Shown here in pieces: positions 8,799 to 17,565 of a stretch of DNA of 64,000 bases. The stretch comes from Amycolatopsis sacchari (GTDB lineage Bacteria > Actinomycetota > Actinomycetes > Mycobacteriales > Pseudonocardiaceae), in assembly GCF_900114035.1 (NCBI RefSeq), contig NZ_FORP01000024.1, forward strand, positions 44,529 to 108,528, given 5' to 3'. The notes beneath the pieces were generated by a model. The model worked only from the letters and a program-made list of their open reading frames with translations, was not told the origin of the DNA and made no database searches. Both the position numbers and the translations under genes were made by a program. Within the stretch, counting starts at the first letter, position 1; every line of letters starts with the position of its first letter.

Positions 8799-8842
8799 TT
8801 CACACCGAAGAGGTCACTGGTTCGATCCCAGTATCGCCCACC
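8799..8842 (+). pseudogene. 3' half of tRNA-Val(CAC): anticodon loop to acceptor end, probable attachment-site remnant
   Basis: The sequence from TTCACACC at 8799 has the CAC anticodon, the 3' strand of the anticodon stem (CGAAG), a perfect T-arm (ACTGG TTCGATC CCAGT at 8816-8832) and the acceptor 3' strand ATCGCCC followed by ACC at 8833-8842. The upstream sequence (GTACATAG) does not pair with CGAAG, and there is no D-arm or GGGCGAT 5' acceptor strand within range. It cannot fold into a tRNA. Integrating elements commonly use exactly this anticodon-loop-to-3'-end segment as an att core, leaving an intact tRNA at one end and a 3' copy at the other. From its orientation, the element would lie to the left. 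Confidence 0.8.
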
Positions 8843-8845
8843 CCC

Positions 8846-8907
8846 CGAACCCCGGGTTCGGAGTCCGAGTGACATCGGGTTCCAACCCGGGGTTTCGTCG
8901 TTTTGTT
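8846..8907 (+). terminator. Terminator-like hairpins downstream of the tRNA-Val remnant
   Basis: CGAACCCCGGG (8846-8856) can pair with CCCGGGGTTTCG (8886-8897, one bulged T), followed by GTCGTTTTGTTT. A small palindrome, CCGAACCC-C-GGGTTCGG, sits in the left arm. Factor-independent terminators of this form follow many actinobacterial tRNA genes, so this is probably the original tRNA-Val terminator retained on the host side. Confidence 0.65.
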
Positions 8908-8997
8908 TCCCCCTTCGAAGTTCCTCACGCGGTCGGGTGAGGCGGCCGTGGCGGAGCGGCCTGTTCGGCGGCCCTTTTCCGGTATGCCCCAGGGCGC

Positions 8998-9003
8998 TAC
9001 TAT
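8998..9003 (+). promoter_or_regulatory. Candidate -10 element for the IclR gene
   Basis: TACTAT lies 42 nt before the TTG start in a locally AT-richer stretch. No convincing -35 is visible, so this is a weak call based on the hexamer and its position. Confidence 0.3.
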
Positions 9004-9045
9004 TCGAAACGCTTACTCTGCCCACTGAAACGAGGTGTGTGAGTC

Positions 9046-9870
9046 TTGTCGGCCGACCCCAACCTCGATCCCGAAGAAGGCGCCGGCGACGGGCCCCTCG
9101 CCGAAGATCGCGACTACTCGCTGCGTGCCGTGGACCGCGTCTGCGCGATCCTCGACCTGCTGCAGCAGTCCGTCGACGGTATCAGCCTGAACACGGTCGT
9201 CGAAGCCACCGGGATGCCCAAGTCCTCGGCCTACCGCTACCTGTGGACGCTGGAGGCCCACCGCTACGTCGAACGGGACGAGGAGACCGGCCTGTGCCGG
9301 CTGGGCCTGGGCTTCCTCGGGATGCAGTCCCGCCACCTCGAACTGCTGCGCGAGGTCGCGCGCCCGTGGCTGGAGAAGCTGCGTGACGAGTTCGGCGAGA
9401 CCGCGAACCTGGGTGTGCTCGACAGCGACCGCATCATCTACGTCGACATCATCGAAAGCCGCCGCGGCGTGCGGCTCGCCGCGTCCCGGGGCGACCGGGA
9501 CCCGTTGCACGCCACGGCACTGGGCAAGGCGATCGCCGCCCACCTGTCCGAGGAGCGGGTGCGGGACATCCTCGCCCGCTCGGGCATGCCCCGCCGCTCG
9601 GCCAACACCATCACCTCGGTGGAGGACTACCTCACCGAGCTGGAAACCGTCCGCAGCCTCGGCTACGCGGTGGACAACCTGGAGAACGAGGCCGACGGCC
9701 GCTGCGTGGCCGTGCCGCTGCTGGGCACCAGCGTGCCCGCCGCGATCAGCCTGAGCGCTCCCGCCGCGCGCTTCCCCGCGAAGGACGTGGGCCGGGCCGC
9801 CAAGGCTTTGCAGGACGTCGCGACGCGGATCATCTCGCGACCCCGCGCCCGCAGCAACGGCGCTGCCTGA
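9046..9870 (+). CDS. IclR-family transcriptional regulator
   Basis: The frame is closed by a TGA at 9040, so TTG at 9046 is the most upstream start; GAGG stands 10 nt before it. The 274-residue protein has an N-terminal winged helix-turn-helix (YSLRAVDRVCAILDLL ... GMPKSSAYRYLWTLE, residues about 25-90). It is followed by the IclR effector-binding domain, with LGKAIAAHL, the DNLENEADGRCVAVPL segment and ISLSAPAARF. IclR proteins usually control catabolic operons in response to a pathway compound. It is the nearest regulator to the C-glycoside-type operon, but it stands 3.4 kb away on the other side of a probable integration scar, so the link is uncertain. Confidence 0.92.
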   Translation: MSADPNLDPEEGAGDGPLAEDRDYSLRAVDRVCAILDLLQQSVDGISLNTVVEATGMPKSSAYRYLWTLEAHRYVERDEETGLCRLGLGFLGMQSRHLELLREVARPWLEKLRDEFGETANLGVLDSDRIIYVDIIESRRGVRLAASRGDRDPLHATALGKAIAAHLSEERVRDILARSGMPRRSANTITSVEDYLTELETVRSLGYAVDNLENEADGRCVAVPLLGTSVPAAISLSAPAARFPAKDVGRAAKALQDVATRIISRPRARSNGAA

Positions 9871-9889
9871 ACACCCCTGAGCAGGGAGG

Positions 9890-9930
9890 AACCCCGGCGC
9901 TCGGGGAGGGCGGATACTCGCGCCGGGGTT
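9890..9930 (+). terminator. Hairpin terminator after the IclR gene
   Basis: AACCCCGGCGC (9890-9900) pairs perfectly with GCGCCGGGGTT (9920-9930) over a 19-nt loop, 20 nt after the stop. There is no long T-run, which is common for actinobacterial terminators. Confidence 0.6.
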
Positions 9931-10365
9931 CCGGCCGGCTGCGCTGGTCAATGGCTGAAGAAGCGCACGCACCCGGCGGTTTTCCTATTCACGACCAGCT
10001 CTCGCTGACGGGTTCCATCGTCGTTGCCGCGCGTGCGCGACACAATGCTCCATTCGGGTTAAATCGAAACGGTGGTTTCAGCTACCGGCACTCACCGGAT
10101 CGTGGTGGATTTACCGGCTACCTTGCGTGATTGTTCGCCGGTGGGTAACGGCTGCGCCGAACGGCGGGGTGCGGGGACGACCGTTGGGTGAGAAGCCGGA
10201 TCTTGCTGGGGTTGACGCTGTAACGCGTGCCCGATCACCGCCGACTCCCGGGCTGATGGAACGCCGGGAAGCGGAACGTCACAGGCAATCTGGTTACTGA
10301 GCGTGACTAATTCGGGGACGAGCGGGACGCGGTGCGGTCCCCGCTGCCGGATGGCGGGAGGTCGG
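9931..10365. other. Intergenic region before the polysaccharide cluster
   Basis: About 435 bp with no supported gene. It has an AT-richer patch around 10050-10080 (GGGTTAAATCGAAACGG) where a promoter for the cluster may lie, but no confident -10/-35 pair was found. The downstream gene could begin as early as GTG 10303. Confidence 0.4.
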
Positions 10366-11859
10366 ATGGAAGAGCCGGTGGGCAAGCGGGTTCCGGGTGC
10401 CCGAGGGGTGGCCCGGCTGCGGTTGCCACCCGCGTCCGCCGCCGGGACGGCGGAGGACGCACGGCCGCGCGCGGCCGGCACGTCCTGGGAGCGCCGGTAC
10501 TCCGCCTTCGTGATCGGCGGGGACGTCGTCGCGACGCTGGTGGTGATCGCTTCCGCCGTGCTGGTGCTGGTCGAGCTCACCGGACGGCCGTACCTGCTGC
10601 ACGCGTCGGGCACCACCGCCGCGGTCCTGTGCGCGCTGCCGTTCAACCGCGCGTGGAGCAGGCACGTGCTCGGCGAGGGGGCCGAGGAGTTCCGCAGGCT
10701 CGGCCGCGCCCTGCTCATGGCGGGCGTCGTCGTGGCGCTCGCCGGGCTGCTGTTCGGCGCGCTGGACGTGCAGCCGTGGGTGTTCGCGGTCGTGCCGCTG
10801 GTCGGGCTCGTGACGATGGTCCAGCGGTACACCCTGCGCCAGGTGCTGCACCACGCCCGCCACGTCCACGGCACGTGCATGCTGCCGGTGCTCGCGGCCG
10901 GTGCCCCGGGCAGCGTGCGGGACCTGATCGAGCGCACCCGCGCCGGCGCGCACGTCGGCTGGCGCGTCGAGGCGGTGTGCACCGACAGCGGCACGGGTGA
11001 GGTCGGCGGGGTGGCCGTCGCGGGGCGGCTGGACGAGGTCGCCGAGCAGGTGTGCCGCGGGGGCTACCGCGTGGTGGCCGTGACCTCCGACCCGTACTGG
11101 ACGCCGAAGCGGCTGCAGCGGCTCGCGTGGGACCTCGAAGGCACGGGGGCCGAGCTCGTCGTCGCGCCGGTGCTGATGGAGGTCGCGGGGCCGCGGCTCA
11201 ACGTGTCCGGGGTGCTGGGCATGCCGCTGCTGCGGGTCAGCGCCCCCGCCTTCACCGGCGTCCGCCGCGTGGTGAAGGAGATCTTCGACCGCGCCACGGC
11301 CGTCGCGGGGCTGCTGCTGATCTCGCCGGTCCTGCTGCTGATCGCGGTGCTGATCAAGCTCAACGACCGGGGCCCGGTGTTCTACCGGCAGCGCCGCGTC
11401 GGCCGGGACGGGCGCACCTTCATGATGATCAAGTTTCGCACCATGGTCGTCGGCGCGGACCGGATCCGCGACGAGCTGCTGACCGCGAACGAGGGTGCGG
11501 GCCCGCTGTTCAAGCTCCGCCGCGACCCCCGGGTGACGCGGGTGGGAGCGGTGCTGCGCCGGTACTCGCTCGACGAGCTGCCGCAGCTGTTCAACGTCCT
11601 CGGCGGCTCGATGTCGCTCGTCGGGCCGCGGCCGCCGCTGCCCGAGGAGACCGTGAGCTACGAACGCGCCGCGCGCCGCCGCCTGCTGGTCAAGCCGGGG
11701 CTCACCGGGCTGTGGCAGGTCAGCGGGCGCAGCGACCTGAGCTGGGACGAGAGCGTGCGGCTGGACCTGCGGTACGTCGAGGACTGGTCGCTGGCGCTGG
11801 ACATGGTGATCCTCTGGAAGACGGCGAGGGCCGTCGTGAGCGGGCGGGGCGCCTACTAG
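10366..11859 (+). CDS. Polyprenyl-phosphate sugar-1-phosphate transferase (WbaP/WcaJ-like), initiating enzyme
   Basis: ATG 10366, with GGGAGG 4 nt upstream, gives 497 residues; GTG 10303 would add 21 residues. The N-terminal third has several membrane helices (SAFVIGGDVVATLVVIASAV, ALLMAGVVVALAGLLFG) and a CoA-binding-like central region. The C-terminal about 190 residues are the bacterial sugar transferase domain: RVVKEIFDRATAVAG with a membrane segment, PVFYRQRRVGRDG, MIKFRTM, RRYSLDELPQLFNVL, SLVGPRPPLP and VKPGLTGLWQVSGRS. These enzymes load the first sugar-1-phosphate onto undecaprenyl phosphate at the membrane. It opens the surface polysaccharide cluster and sets the first sugar of the repeat; which sugar cannot be read from sequence. 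Confidence 0.93.
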   Translation: MEEPVGKRVPGARGVARLRLPPASAAGTAEDARPRAAGTSWERRYSAFVIGGDVVATLVVIASAVLVLVELTGRPYLLHASGTTAAVLCALPFNRAWSRHVLGEGAEEFRRLGRALLMAGVVVALAGLLFGALDVQPWVFAVVPLVGLVTMVQRYTLRQVLHHARHVHGTCMLPVLAAGAPGSVRDLIERTRAGAHVGWRVEAVCTDSGTGEVGGVAVAGRLDEVAEQVCRGGYRVVAVTSDPYWTPKRLQRLAWDLEGTGAELVVAPVLMEVAGPRLNVSGVLGMPLLRVSAPAFTGVRRVVKEIFDRATAVAGLLLISPVLLLIAVLIKLNDRGPVFYRQRRVGRDGRTFMMIKFRTMVVGADRIRDELLTANEGAGPLFKLRRDPRVTRVGAVLRRYSLDELPQLFNVLGGSMSLVGPRPPLPEETVSYERAARRRLLVKPGLTGLWQVSGRSDLSWDESVRLDLRYVEDWSLALDMVILWKTARAVVSGRGAY

Positions 11860-11925
11860 GGCCAGCCGCTTCCCCACCACCACCCTCAACGGACACGCTC
11901 CGCGTGGCTTGCCTAATCTCAGCTG

Positions 11926-12576
11926 GTGCTTTCGCTCACCGCTCCCGAAATCCGGCACGTCGCGCTTCTCGGCGCGCACTGCGACGACCTGGCGATCGGC
12001 GCCGGGGGCAGCCTGCTGACGTTGTGCGAGGGGCGGCCGGAGCTGACCGTGCACGCGCTCGTGCTCAGCGGCGGGGGCACCGTGCGGGAGGACGAGGAAC
12101 GCGCCGCGCTGGCCGACTTCTGCGCCCCGGCCCGCGTGGAGCTGACCGTGCTGTCCTTCCCCGACGGGCGGATGCCGGCGCACTGGCTGGAGGTCAAGCA
12201 GGCGGTGGCAGGGCTGCGGGAACGGGTCACCCCGGACCTCGTGTTCGCGCCGCACCGCGGCGACCGGCACCAGGACCACCGCCTGGTCGCCGAGCTGGTC
12301 CCGCAGGTGTTCCGCGACCAGCTCGTGCTCGGCTACGAGATCCTCAAGTGGGACGGGGATCTCGGGCAGCCCGCGGTCTTCCAGCCGCTGACCGGGGAGA
12401 TCGCGCGCCGCAAGGCCGACCTGCTGGCCAAGCACTACCCGTCGCAGCACGGCAAGGACTGGTACGACGAGGACGCCTTCCTCGGCCTGGCCCGGCTTCG
12501 CGGGGTGCAGCAGCACACCCGCTACGCCGAGGGCTTCCACGTGGAAAAGCTCGCGCTCACGCTCGGCCGAGGCTGA
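11926..12576 (+). CDS. PIG-L family (LmbE-like) deacetylase
   Basis: The 216-residue protein begins at GTG 11926. TAATCT at 11914-11919 sits 6 nt upstream and there is no Shine-Dalgarno, so a leaderless transcript is likely. The zinc motif A17-H18-C-D-D replaces the usual AHPDD, and the second metal motif is HRGDRHQDHR. The family removes N-acetyl groups from amino sugars such as GlcNAc derivatives. Close variants with AHCDD occur in sugar biosynthesis clusters. Within this cluster it would deacetylate an NDP-sugar, lipid-linked sugar or polymer. The 3' end overlaps the convergent RmlC-like gene by 20 nt. Confidence 0.86.
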   Translation: MLSLTAPEIRHVALLGAHCDDLAIGAGGSLLTLCEGRPELTVHALVLSGGGTVREDEERAALADFCAPARVELTVLSFPDGRMPAHWLEVKQAVAGLRERVTPDLVFAPHRGDRHQDHRLVAELVPQVFRDQLVLGYEILKWDGDLGQPAVFQPLTGEIARRKADLLAKHYPSQHGKDWYDEDAFLGLARLRGVQQHTRYAEGFHVEKLALTLGRG

Positions 12577-13108
12577 CCAGCAGGTCGCGCCACGACGGCG
12601 CCCGCGCGTCGCGCTCGCTGACGACGGTCACCGGCAGCGGCCACGCGATCGCCAGGTCCGGGTCGTCGTAACGCACCGCGATGTCCTCCGACGGGTCGTG
12701 CGGCCGGTCGATCCGGTAGCACACGTCGGCGGTCTCGGTGAGCGCCTGGAAGCCGTGCAGCATGCCCGGCGGGACGTAGAGGTGCGCGAACTCCGTGTCG
12801 TCGAGCCGGAATTCGAGGCGCCGCCCGAAGGTCGGGGAGTCCGGGCGGATGTCGACGACCGTGTCGAGCACCGCCCCGTGGGCGCACCGCACGAGCTTCG
12901 CCTCGCCGCGCCCCGAGCGCCCGTGCAGGCCGCGGACGACCCCGCGCCGCGAGCGGGACTGCGAGTCCTGTGCACGCTCGCCCAGTTCGATCCCGTGTTC
13001 CCTGGCGATCGCGGCGTCGAAGGTCCTGGTGAAGAATCCCCGCTCGTCGTGGTGGGGTCGCGGGCGCAACAAGTAGACTCCCGCGATCTCGGTCTCGCTC
13101 ACCTGCAC
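12557..13108 (-). CDS. dTDP-4-keto-6-deoxyhexose 3,5-epimerase-like protein (RmlC family)
   Basis: Read from GTG 13108 (AGGAG about 10 nt upstream) it is 183 residues, the usual RmlC length; a GTG 6 nt downstream is an alternative. Motifs include HHDERGFFTRTF, RRGVVRGLHGR with the conserved active-site His, GEAKLVRCAHGAVLDTVVDI, SPTFG and LYVPPGMLHGFQAL. The enzyme family epimerises C3 and/or C5 of NDP-4-keto-6-deoxy sugars. It is transcribed opposite to the rest of the cluster and divergently from the methyltransferase gene at 13161, with a 52-bp shared promoter region. No RmlA, RmlB or RmlD set is adjacent, so the substrate may be the CDP-sugar made in this cluster. Confidence 0.87.
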   Translation of the reverse strand: MQVSETEIAGVYLLRPRPHHDERGFFTRTFDAAIAREHGIELGERAQDSQSRSRRGVVRGLHGRSGRGEAKLVRCAHGAVLDTVVDIRPDSPTFGRRLEFRLDDTEFAHLYVPPGMLHGFQALTETADVCYRIDRPHDPSEDIAVRYDDPDLAIAWPLPVTVVSERDARAPSWRDLLVSLGRA

Positions 13109-13160
13109 GGCTGAGTCGCTCCTGTCCGTCGTTCCGGAAGTTCTCGTGAGGGGAAAGCTG

Positions 13161-14240
13161 GTGCCATCTTGCCGGGCCTGTGGCGCGGTCGTCGGCGACG
13201 TCGTACTCGACCTCGGCGAGCAGCCACCGTGCGACCTGTTCCCGCCCGCCGCTGATCCCGGCCCCGATCCGGTGTTCCCGCTGCGGATGTGGTTGTGCGG
13301 GCGGTGTTCGCTCGCGCAGCTCGTGGAGGACCCGGGTACCGCGGAGGAACCCGCCGGGGTGGAGCCGAGGGCGTTGACCGAGCAGGCCGCCGACGCCGTC
13401 CGCGTGCTCACCGAGGCCGGGCTGGTGCGGCCCGGCGCCACCGTCGCCGAGTACGGCAGCCCGCACGGCGGTTCGTGGCTGCCCCTGCTGCGCGCGGCCG
13501 GCATGCGCGAGGCGGCGCCGGGGGAGCGGGCGGATCTGGTCGTCGACTGCTTCGGGCTGATGCACGAACCCGTGCAGGACAAGGCGATGGCGGAGCGTGC
13601 GGAGCGGCTGGCGCCGGGCGGGGCGCTCGTCGCGCAGTTCCACTCGCTCGCCTCGATCCTCGCGCAGGGGCAGTGGAACGCCTTGCGGCACGGGCATTTC
13701 GCGTACTACTCGCTGCCCGCGATGACCGCGCTCGCGCGGACGGCGGGGCTGGCGCCCGACCGCAGCTGGTCGTTCCCGCTCTACGGTGGGACCGTGCTGC
13801 TGGAGCTGCGGCCCGGCGCCCGGCCGGACCCGGAGACCCAACGCCGCGAACGGGCCGAGCTGGCCGCGGGGGTGACCGACGCCGCCACCGTCGCCGGGCT
13901 GGGCCGGGCGGCGGCCGACGGTGCCGCGCGGCTGCGGCGGGAGCTGGCGGAGCGGGTGCGCGGTGGAAAACGCGTGCTCGGCTACGGTGCCGCCTCGCGG
14001 ACGATCGCGCTGCTGAACCGGGCCGGAATCGATCATGAACTCCTCCCGGCCATTGTGGACATTTCTACCGGCAAGCACGGGCGCAGAATGCCGGGGTGCA
14101 GAATTCCGATCACCGGGCCGGCCACCCTGAGGGGTGATCTTCCCGACGTCGTGGTGTTGTTCGTGCCGGACCTGTTGAGCGAGGTGAGAGAGTCCTTCCC
14201 TGAGCTGAAGGCCCAGGACACGGAATGGCTCCTGGCCTGA
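13161..14240 (+). CDS. NovU/TylC3-like sugar C-methyltransferase paralogue with altered catalytic motifs
   Basis: GTG 13161 is preceded by GAGGGG at 7-nt spacing; GTG 13146 is an alternative. The 359-residue protein has the three-part layout of NDP-hexose C-methyltransferases: an N-terminal zinc module (CRACG ... CGRC), a central SAM domain and a C-terminal module with LGYGAASRTIALLNRAGI. Two key sites differ from the paralogue at 14421. The SAM glycine loop is E97-Y-G-S-P-H-G-G instead of E-V-A-S-N-D-G-Y, and the catalytic HEH is H177-G-H179. It may have lost methyl transfer and serve as a binding or partner subunit, or use another chemistry. Confidence 0.8.
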   Translation: MPSCRACGAVVGDVVLDLGEQPPCDLFPPAADPGPDPVFPLRMWLCGRCSLAQLVEDPGTAEEPAGVEPRALTEQAADAVRVLTEAGLVRPGATVAEYGSPHGGSWLPLLRAAGMREAAPGERADLVVDCFGLMHEPVQDKAMAERAERLAPGGALVAQFHSLASILAQGQWNALRHGHFAYYSLPAMTALARTAGLAPDRSWSFPLYGGTVLLELRPGARPDPETQRRERAELAAGVTDAATVAGLGRAAADGAARLRRELAERVRGGKRVLGYGAASRTIALLNRAGIDHELLPAIVDISTGKHGRRMPGCRIPITGPATLRGDLPDVVVLFVPDLLSEVRESFPELKAQDTEWLLA

Positions 14241-14331
14241 CGTGGGGCCATTCGGGTGACCAGTGGTCCTGTGCTGGTTACGCAGAGCTTCAACTTTCAG
14301 CCAATTGGTCGTCTGTCTTCACCCGGTTGCC

Positions 14332-14361
14332 TGTAACGCTGCCGGCAGACATACCTATAGT
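14332..14361 (+). promoter_or_regulatory. Candidate promoter upstream of the C-methyltransferase operon
   Basis: TATAGT at 14356-14361 is a good -10 hexamer within the AT-richest part of the 180-bp gap. A TGTAAC 18 bp upstream is a weak -35. It would drive the genes from 14421 onward. Confidence 0.38.
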
Positions 14362-14420
14362 CATGTTGACAAAAGTCCGGGCGCAGCCTGGGGGAGAGCG
14401 ACGAGGAGTGCGCAGCGACC

Positions 14421-15680
14421 ATGCTGAGGGGCGAGGGGCCGTCGTGCCGCCTGTGCGGGGCACGGGATCTGGAGAGCGTGGTCGACCTGGGTGCCAGCCC
14501 GCCGTGTGAGTCGTTCCTCACCGGGGTGCAGCTGGACGCCCCCGAATTGACGCACCCGCTGCATTTGCGGGTTTGCCCGAATTGTTTCCTCGTGCAGCTG
14601 CCGCCGTTGATCGACCCTGCGGAAACATTCACCGAATACGCCTATTTCTCGTCCTTTTCCCACTCGTGGCTCAAGCACGCCGAGGCGTTCGTCGGCACGG
14701 CGGTCGACCGGCTGGGGCTCACGGACTCGTCGTTCGTGGTGGAGGTCGCCAGCAACGACGGCTACCTGCTGCGCAACGTCGTCGACCGCGGCCTGCGGTG
14801 CCTGGGCATCGAGCCGTCCGTCAACGTCGGCGCCGCGGCGCGGGAGAAGGGCGTGCCGACGCTCACCGCGTTCCTCGACGCGGAGACCGGCGCGGCGGTC
14901 CGGCGTGAGCACGGGCCCGCGGACCTGGTGGTGGCCAACAACGTCTACGCGCACATCCCCGACGTGCTCGGCTTCACGCGGGGCCTGCGCGAGCTCGTCG
15001 CCGACGACGGCTGGCTGTCGATCGAGGTGCAGCACCTGCTCAGCCTCATCGAGCTGACCCAGTACGACACGATCTACCACGAGCACTTCCAGTACTACAC
15101 GGTCGCCACCGCGCAGCGGGCGCTCGCGACCGCCGGCCTGGCGGTCGTCGACGTCGAGAAGCTGCCCACGCACGGCGGGTCGATCCGGCTGTGGGCCCGC
15201 CCCGAAGCCGTCGCGGGCGGGCCGAGCGAGCGCATGCGCGCCGTGCTGGCCGAGGAGGAGGCCGCCGGGCTGCACGAGCTGCGGGGCTACCGGGACTTCG
15301 CCGGCCGGGTCGAACAGGTCCGCCTCGCGCTGCTGGAGTTCCTGATCCAGGCGAAGCGGCGCGGGCAGCGGGTCGTGGGCTACGGCGCGCCCGGCAAGGG
15401 CAACACCCTGCTCAACCACTGCGGCATCCGGCCCGACCTGCTGCCGTACACAGTGGACCGCAACCCCTACAAGCACGGGCGCTACACGCCCGGCACCCGC
15501 ATCCCGATCTCCGAGCCGGAGCGGATCGCGCGGGACCGCCCCGACTACGTGCTCGTGCTGCCGTGGAACCTGCGGGCCGAGCTAACCGAGCAGCTGCGGT
15601 ACGTCGCCGAGTGGGGCGGCAGGCTCGTCTTCCCGATCCCGGAACTGGAGATCGTCACCCCCGAGGAGAAGGTGAACTGA
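14421..15680 (+). CDS. NDP-sugar C-methyltransferase (NovU/TylC3 family)
   Basis: This 419-residue SAM-dependent methyltransferase has an N-terminal zinc module (CRLCG ... CPNC), the SAM-binding loop E108-V-A-S-N-D-G-Y-L-L, the catalytic block YHEHFQYYT (H220, E221, H222) and the C-terminal VVGYGAPGKGNTLLNHCGI domain. The family methylates carbon 3 (or 5) of NDP-4-keto-deoxyhexoses to make branched sugars. With the neighbouring cytidylyltransferase-like, dehydratase/reductase and epimerase genes it supports synthesis of a C-methyl-branched sugar for the surface glycan. It is followed after 4 nt by the nucleotidyltransferase gene. Confidence 0.92.
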   Translation: MLRGEGPSCRLCGARDLESVVDLGASPPCESFLTGVQLDAPELTHPLHLRVCPNCFLVQLPPLIDPAETFTEYAYFSSFSHSWLKHAEAFVGTAVDRLGLTDSSFVVEVASNDGYLLRNVVDRGLRCLGIEPSVNVGAAAREKGVPTLTAFLDAETGAAVRREHGPADLVVANNVYAHIPDVLGFTRGLRELVADDGWLSIEVQHLLSLIELTQYDTIYHEHFQYYTVATAQRALATAGLAVVDVEKLPTHGGSIRLWARPEAVAGGPSERMRAVLAEEEAAGLHELRGYRDFAGRVEQVRLALLEFLIQAKRRGQRVVGYGAPGKGNTLLNHCGIRPDLLPYTVDRNPYKHGRYTPGTRIPISEPERIARDRPDYVLVLPWNLRAELTEQLRYVAEWGGRLVFPIPELEIVTPEEKVN

Positions 15681-15684
15681 CATC

Positions 15685-16479
15685 ATGAAGGTGGTGCTGT
15701 TCTGCGGTGGCTACGGCATGCGCATGCGCAACGGTCCCGCGGACGACGTGCCCAAGCCGATGCAGCTCGTCGGCCCGCGCCCGCTGCTGTGGCACGTGAT
15801 GCGCTACTACGCCCATTTCGGGCACAAGGACTTCGTGCTGTGCCTCGGGTACGGCGCCCGGCACATCAAGGACTTCTTCCTGACCTACACCGAGACCGCG
15901 TCGAACGACTTCGTGCTGCGCGACGGCCGGGTCGAGCTGCTCTCCACCGACATCAGCGACTGGTCGATCACCTTCGTGCACACGGGCACCGAGTCTTCGA
16001 TCGGGGAGCGGCTGCGCCGCGTGCGTGAGCACGTCGCGGACGAGGAGATCTTCCTCGCCAACTACGCGGACGTGCTCTCCGACGCCCCGCTGGACGAGAT
16101 GATCGCGAACTTCCGGGCCGCCGACGCCGGTGCCTCGATGATGGTCGTGCCCCCGCAGTCCACGTTCCACTGCGTGGAGCTGGAGGGCACCAAGGTGCGC
16201 ACGATCAGCTCCGCGGCGAGCCTGCCGGTGTGGGAGAACGCCGGGTTCTTCGTGCTGCGGCAGGAGATTTTCGACCACATTCCCGAAAACGGCGACCTCG
16301 TGGAGGACGCCTGTGGCACCCTCGCGGGCAAGGGCAGGCTGGTGGCCTACCCGTACCGCGGGTTCTGGCAGCCCGCCGACACGTTCAAGGAACGGGCCGC
16401 GCTGGACGCCGCGTACGAAAGCGGCGAGCGGCCGTGGATGCTCTGGGAGAAGAAGGCACCCGTGGGGGCGAGCGCGTGA
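15685..16479 (+). CDS. Sugar-1-phosphate nucleotidyltransferase, glucose-1-phosphate cytidylyltransferase-like (RfbF type)
   Basis: A 264-residue protein starting [15 protein letters not shown], the nucleotide-binding signature, with [20 protein letters not shown]. The block [20 protein letters not shown] and [12 protein letters not shown] resemble RfbF/DdhA glucose-1-phosphate cytidylyltransferases more than thymidylyltransferases. It would activate a hexose-1-phosphate with CTP (or another NTP) as the entry step for the branched sugar. NYADVLSD carries the metal-binding Asp and WQPADTFKE the C-terminal signature. It lies 4 nt after the C-methyltransferase and overlaps the next gene by 4 nt (GTGA). 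Confidence 0.88.
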   Translation: MKVVLFCGGYGMRMRNGPADDVPKPMQLVGPRPLLWHVMRYYAHFGHKDFVLCLGYGARHIKDFFLTYTETASNDFVLRDGRVELLSTDISDWSITFVHTGTESSIGERLRRVREHVADEEIFLANYADVLSDAPLDEMIANFRAADAGASMMVVPPQSTFHCVELEGTKVRTISSAASLPVWENAGFFVLRQEIFDHIPENGDLVEDACGTLAGKGRLVAYPYRGFWQPADTFKERAALDAAYESGERPWMLWEKKAPVGASA

Positions 16480-17501
16480 AGGTACTGCTGACCGGACACC
16501 AGGGTTACCTCGGCACCGTGATGGCGCCCGTGCTGCGGGAGGCCGGGCACGAGGTCTTCGGGCTGGACTCGGGTCTGTTCGCCGAGTGCGTGCTGGGCCC
16601 GGAACCGGACGACCCGCCCGGCGAACCCGTGGACCTGCGGGACGTGACCGCCGACCGGCTCGCCGGGGCCGACGCGGTGATCCACCTCGCCGCCCTGTCC
16701 AACGACCCGCTGGGCTCGCTCAAGCCCGAGCTGACCTACGACATCAACCACGCCGCCTCCGTGCGGCTGGCGCGCCTGGCCAAGGACGCGGGCGTCCGCC
16801 GGTTCCTGTACGCCTCGACGTGCTCGGTGTACGGCGCGGCGGGGGAGGAGCTCGTCACCGAGGACGCCCCGCTGCGGCCGGTGACCCCGTACGCCGAGTC
16901 GAAGGTGCGCGTCGAGGACGACCTGCACGAGCTCGCCGACTCCGGGTTCAGCCCCGTGTACCTGCGCAACGCGACCGCCTTCGGCTTCTCGCCGCGGCTG
17001 CGGGCCGACATCGTGCTCAACAACCTCGTCGGGCACGCCGTGCTCACCGGAGAGGTGCGCGTGCTGTCCGACGGCACGCCGTGGCGGCCGCTGGTGCACG
17101 CGCTCGACATCGCCGCCGCGTTCCGGGAAGCGCTTTCCGCCCCTGTCGACGCGGTGCACGACCAGGCGTTCAACGTGGGCACCGAGGTCAACAACCTCAC
17201 GGTGCGCCAGATCGCGGAGGCCGTGACCGAGGCGGTCCCCGACGCGAAGCTCGTCATCACCGGGGAAGCGGGTCCCGACCCCCGCTCCTACCGGGTCGAC
17301 TTCTCCCGCATCCGCGCGGCGCTGCCGGGCTTCACCGCGGCGTGGAGCGTCCCGGACGGCGCGCGCGAGCTCGCCGACGCGTACACCCGCCACGGGCTCA
17401 CACCCAACACGTTCGAGCAGCGTTTCACCCGATTGGCATGGCTGCGTGAACAGCGGGAACGGCAGCTGCTGGGAGATGATCTGCGGCGTCGCCGAACCTG
17501 A
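16476..17501 (+). CDS. NAD-dependent epimerase/dehydratase (extended SDR) acting on an NDP-sugar
   Basis: GTG 16476 overlaps the preceding stop by 4 nt and gives 341 residues. The N-terminus [13 protein letters not shown] carries the GxxGxxG NAD(P) motif. The SDR catalytic residues are in ASTCSVYGA and P-Y-A-E-S-K (YxxxK). Family members act as 4,6-dehydratases, 4-epimerases or 4-ketoreductases. Which of these applies cannot be decided, but the position right after a cytidylyltransferase-like gene suits either dehydration of the CDP-hexose or later 4-keto reduction. The C-terminal tail is highly charged ([17 protein letters not shown]). A 64-bp gap follows. Confidence 0.88.
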   Translation: MKVLLTGHQGYLGTVMAPVLREAGHEVFGLDSGLFAECVLGPEPDDPPGEPVDLRDVTADRLAGADAVIHLAALSNDPLGSLKPELTYDINHAASVRLARLAKDAGVRRFLYASTCSVYGAAGEELVTEDAPLRPVTPYAESKVRVEDDLHELADSGFSPVYLRNATAFGFSPRLRADIVLNNLVGHAVLTGEVRVLSDGTPWRPLVHALDIAAAFREALSAPVDAVHDQAFNVGTEVNNLTVRQIAEAVTEAVPDAKLVITGEAGPDPRSYRVDFSRIRAALPGFTAAWSVPDGARELADAYTRHGLTPNTFEQRFTRLAWLREQRERQLLGDDLRRRRT

Positions 17502-17565
17502 GCCGCCGCCAGGCGTCCGAGAAAATGTCTTCCCCGATAACCCCCGCCCGTGAGGAAACCAGCGC

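Noticed and set aside
8609..9025. Minus-strand ORF with GRYWDRTSDLFGVNYV
   Set aside because: This peptide is the typical antisense translation of a tRNA 3' half and recurs in databases as a spurious protein; the DNA is the tRNA-Val remnant.
12522..14078. Long minus-strand ORF over the methyltransferase gene
   Set aside because: Shadow of the C-methyltransferase gene at 13161; the real RmlC-like gene uses another frame.
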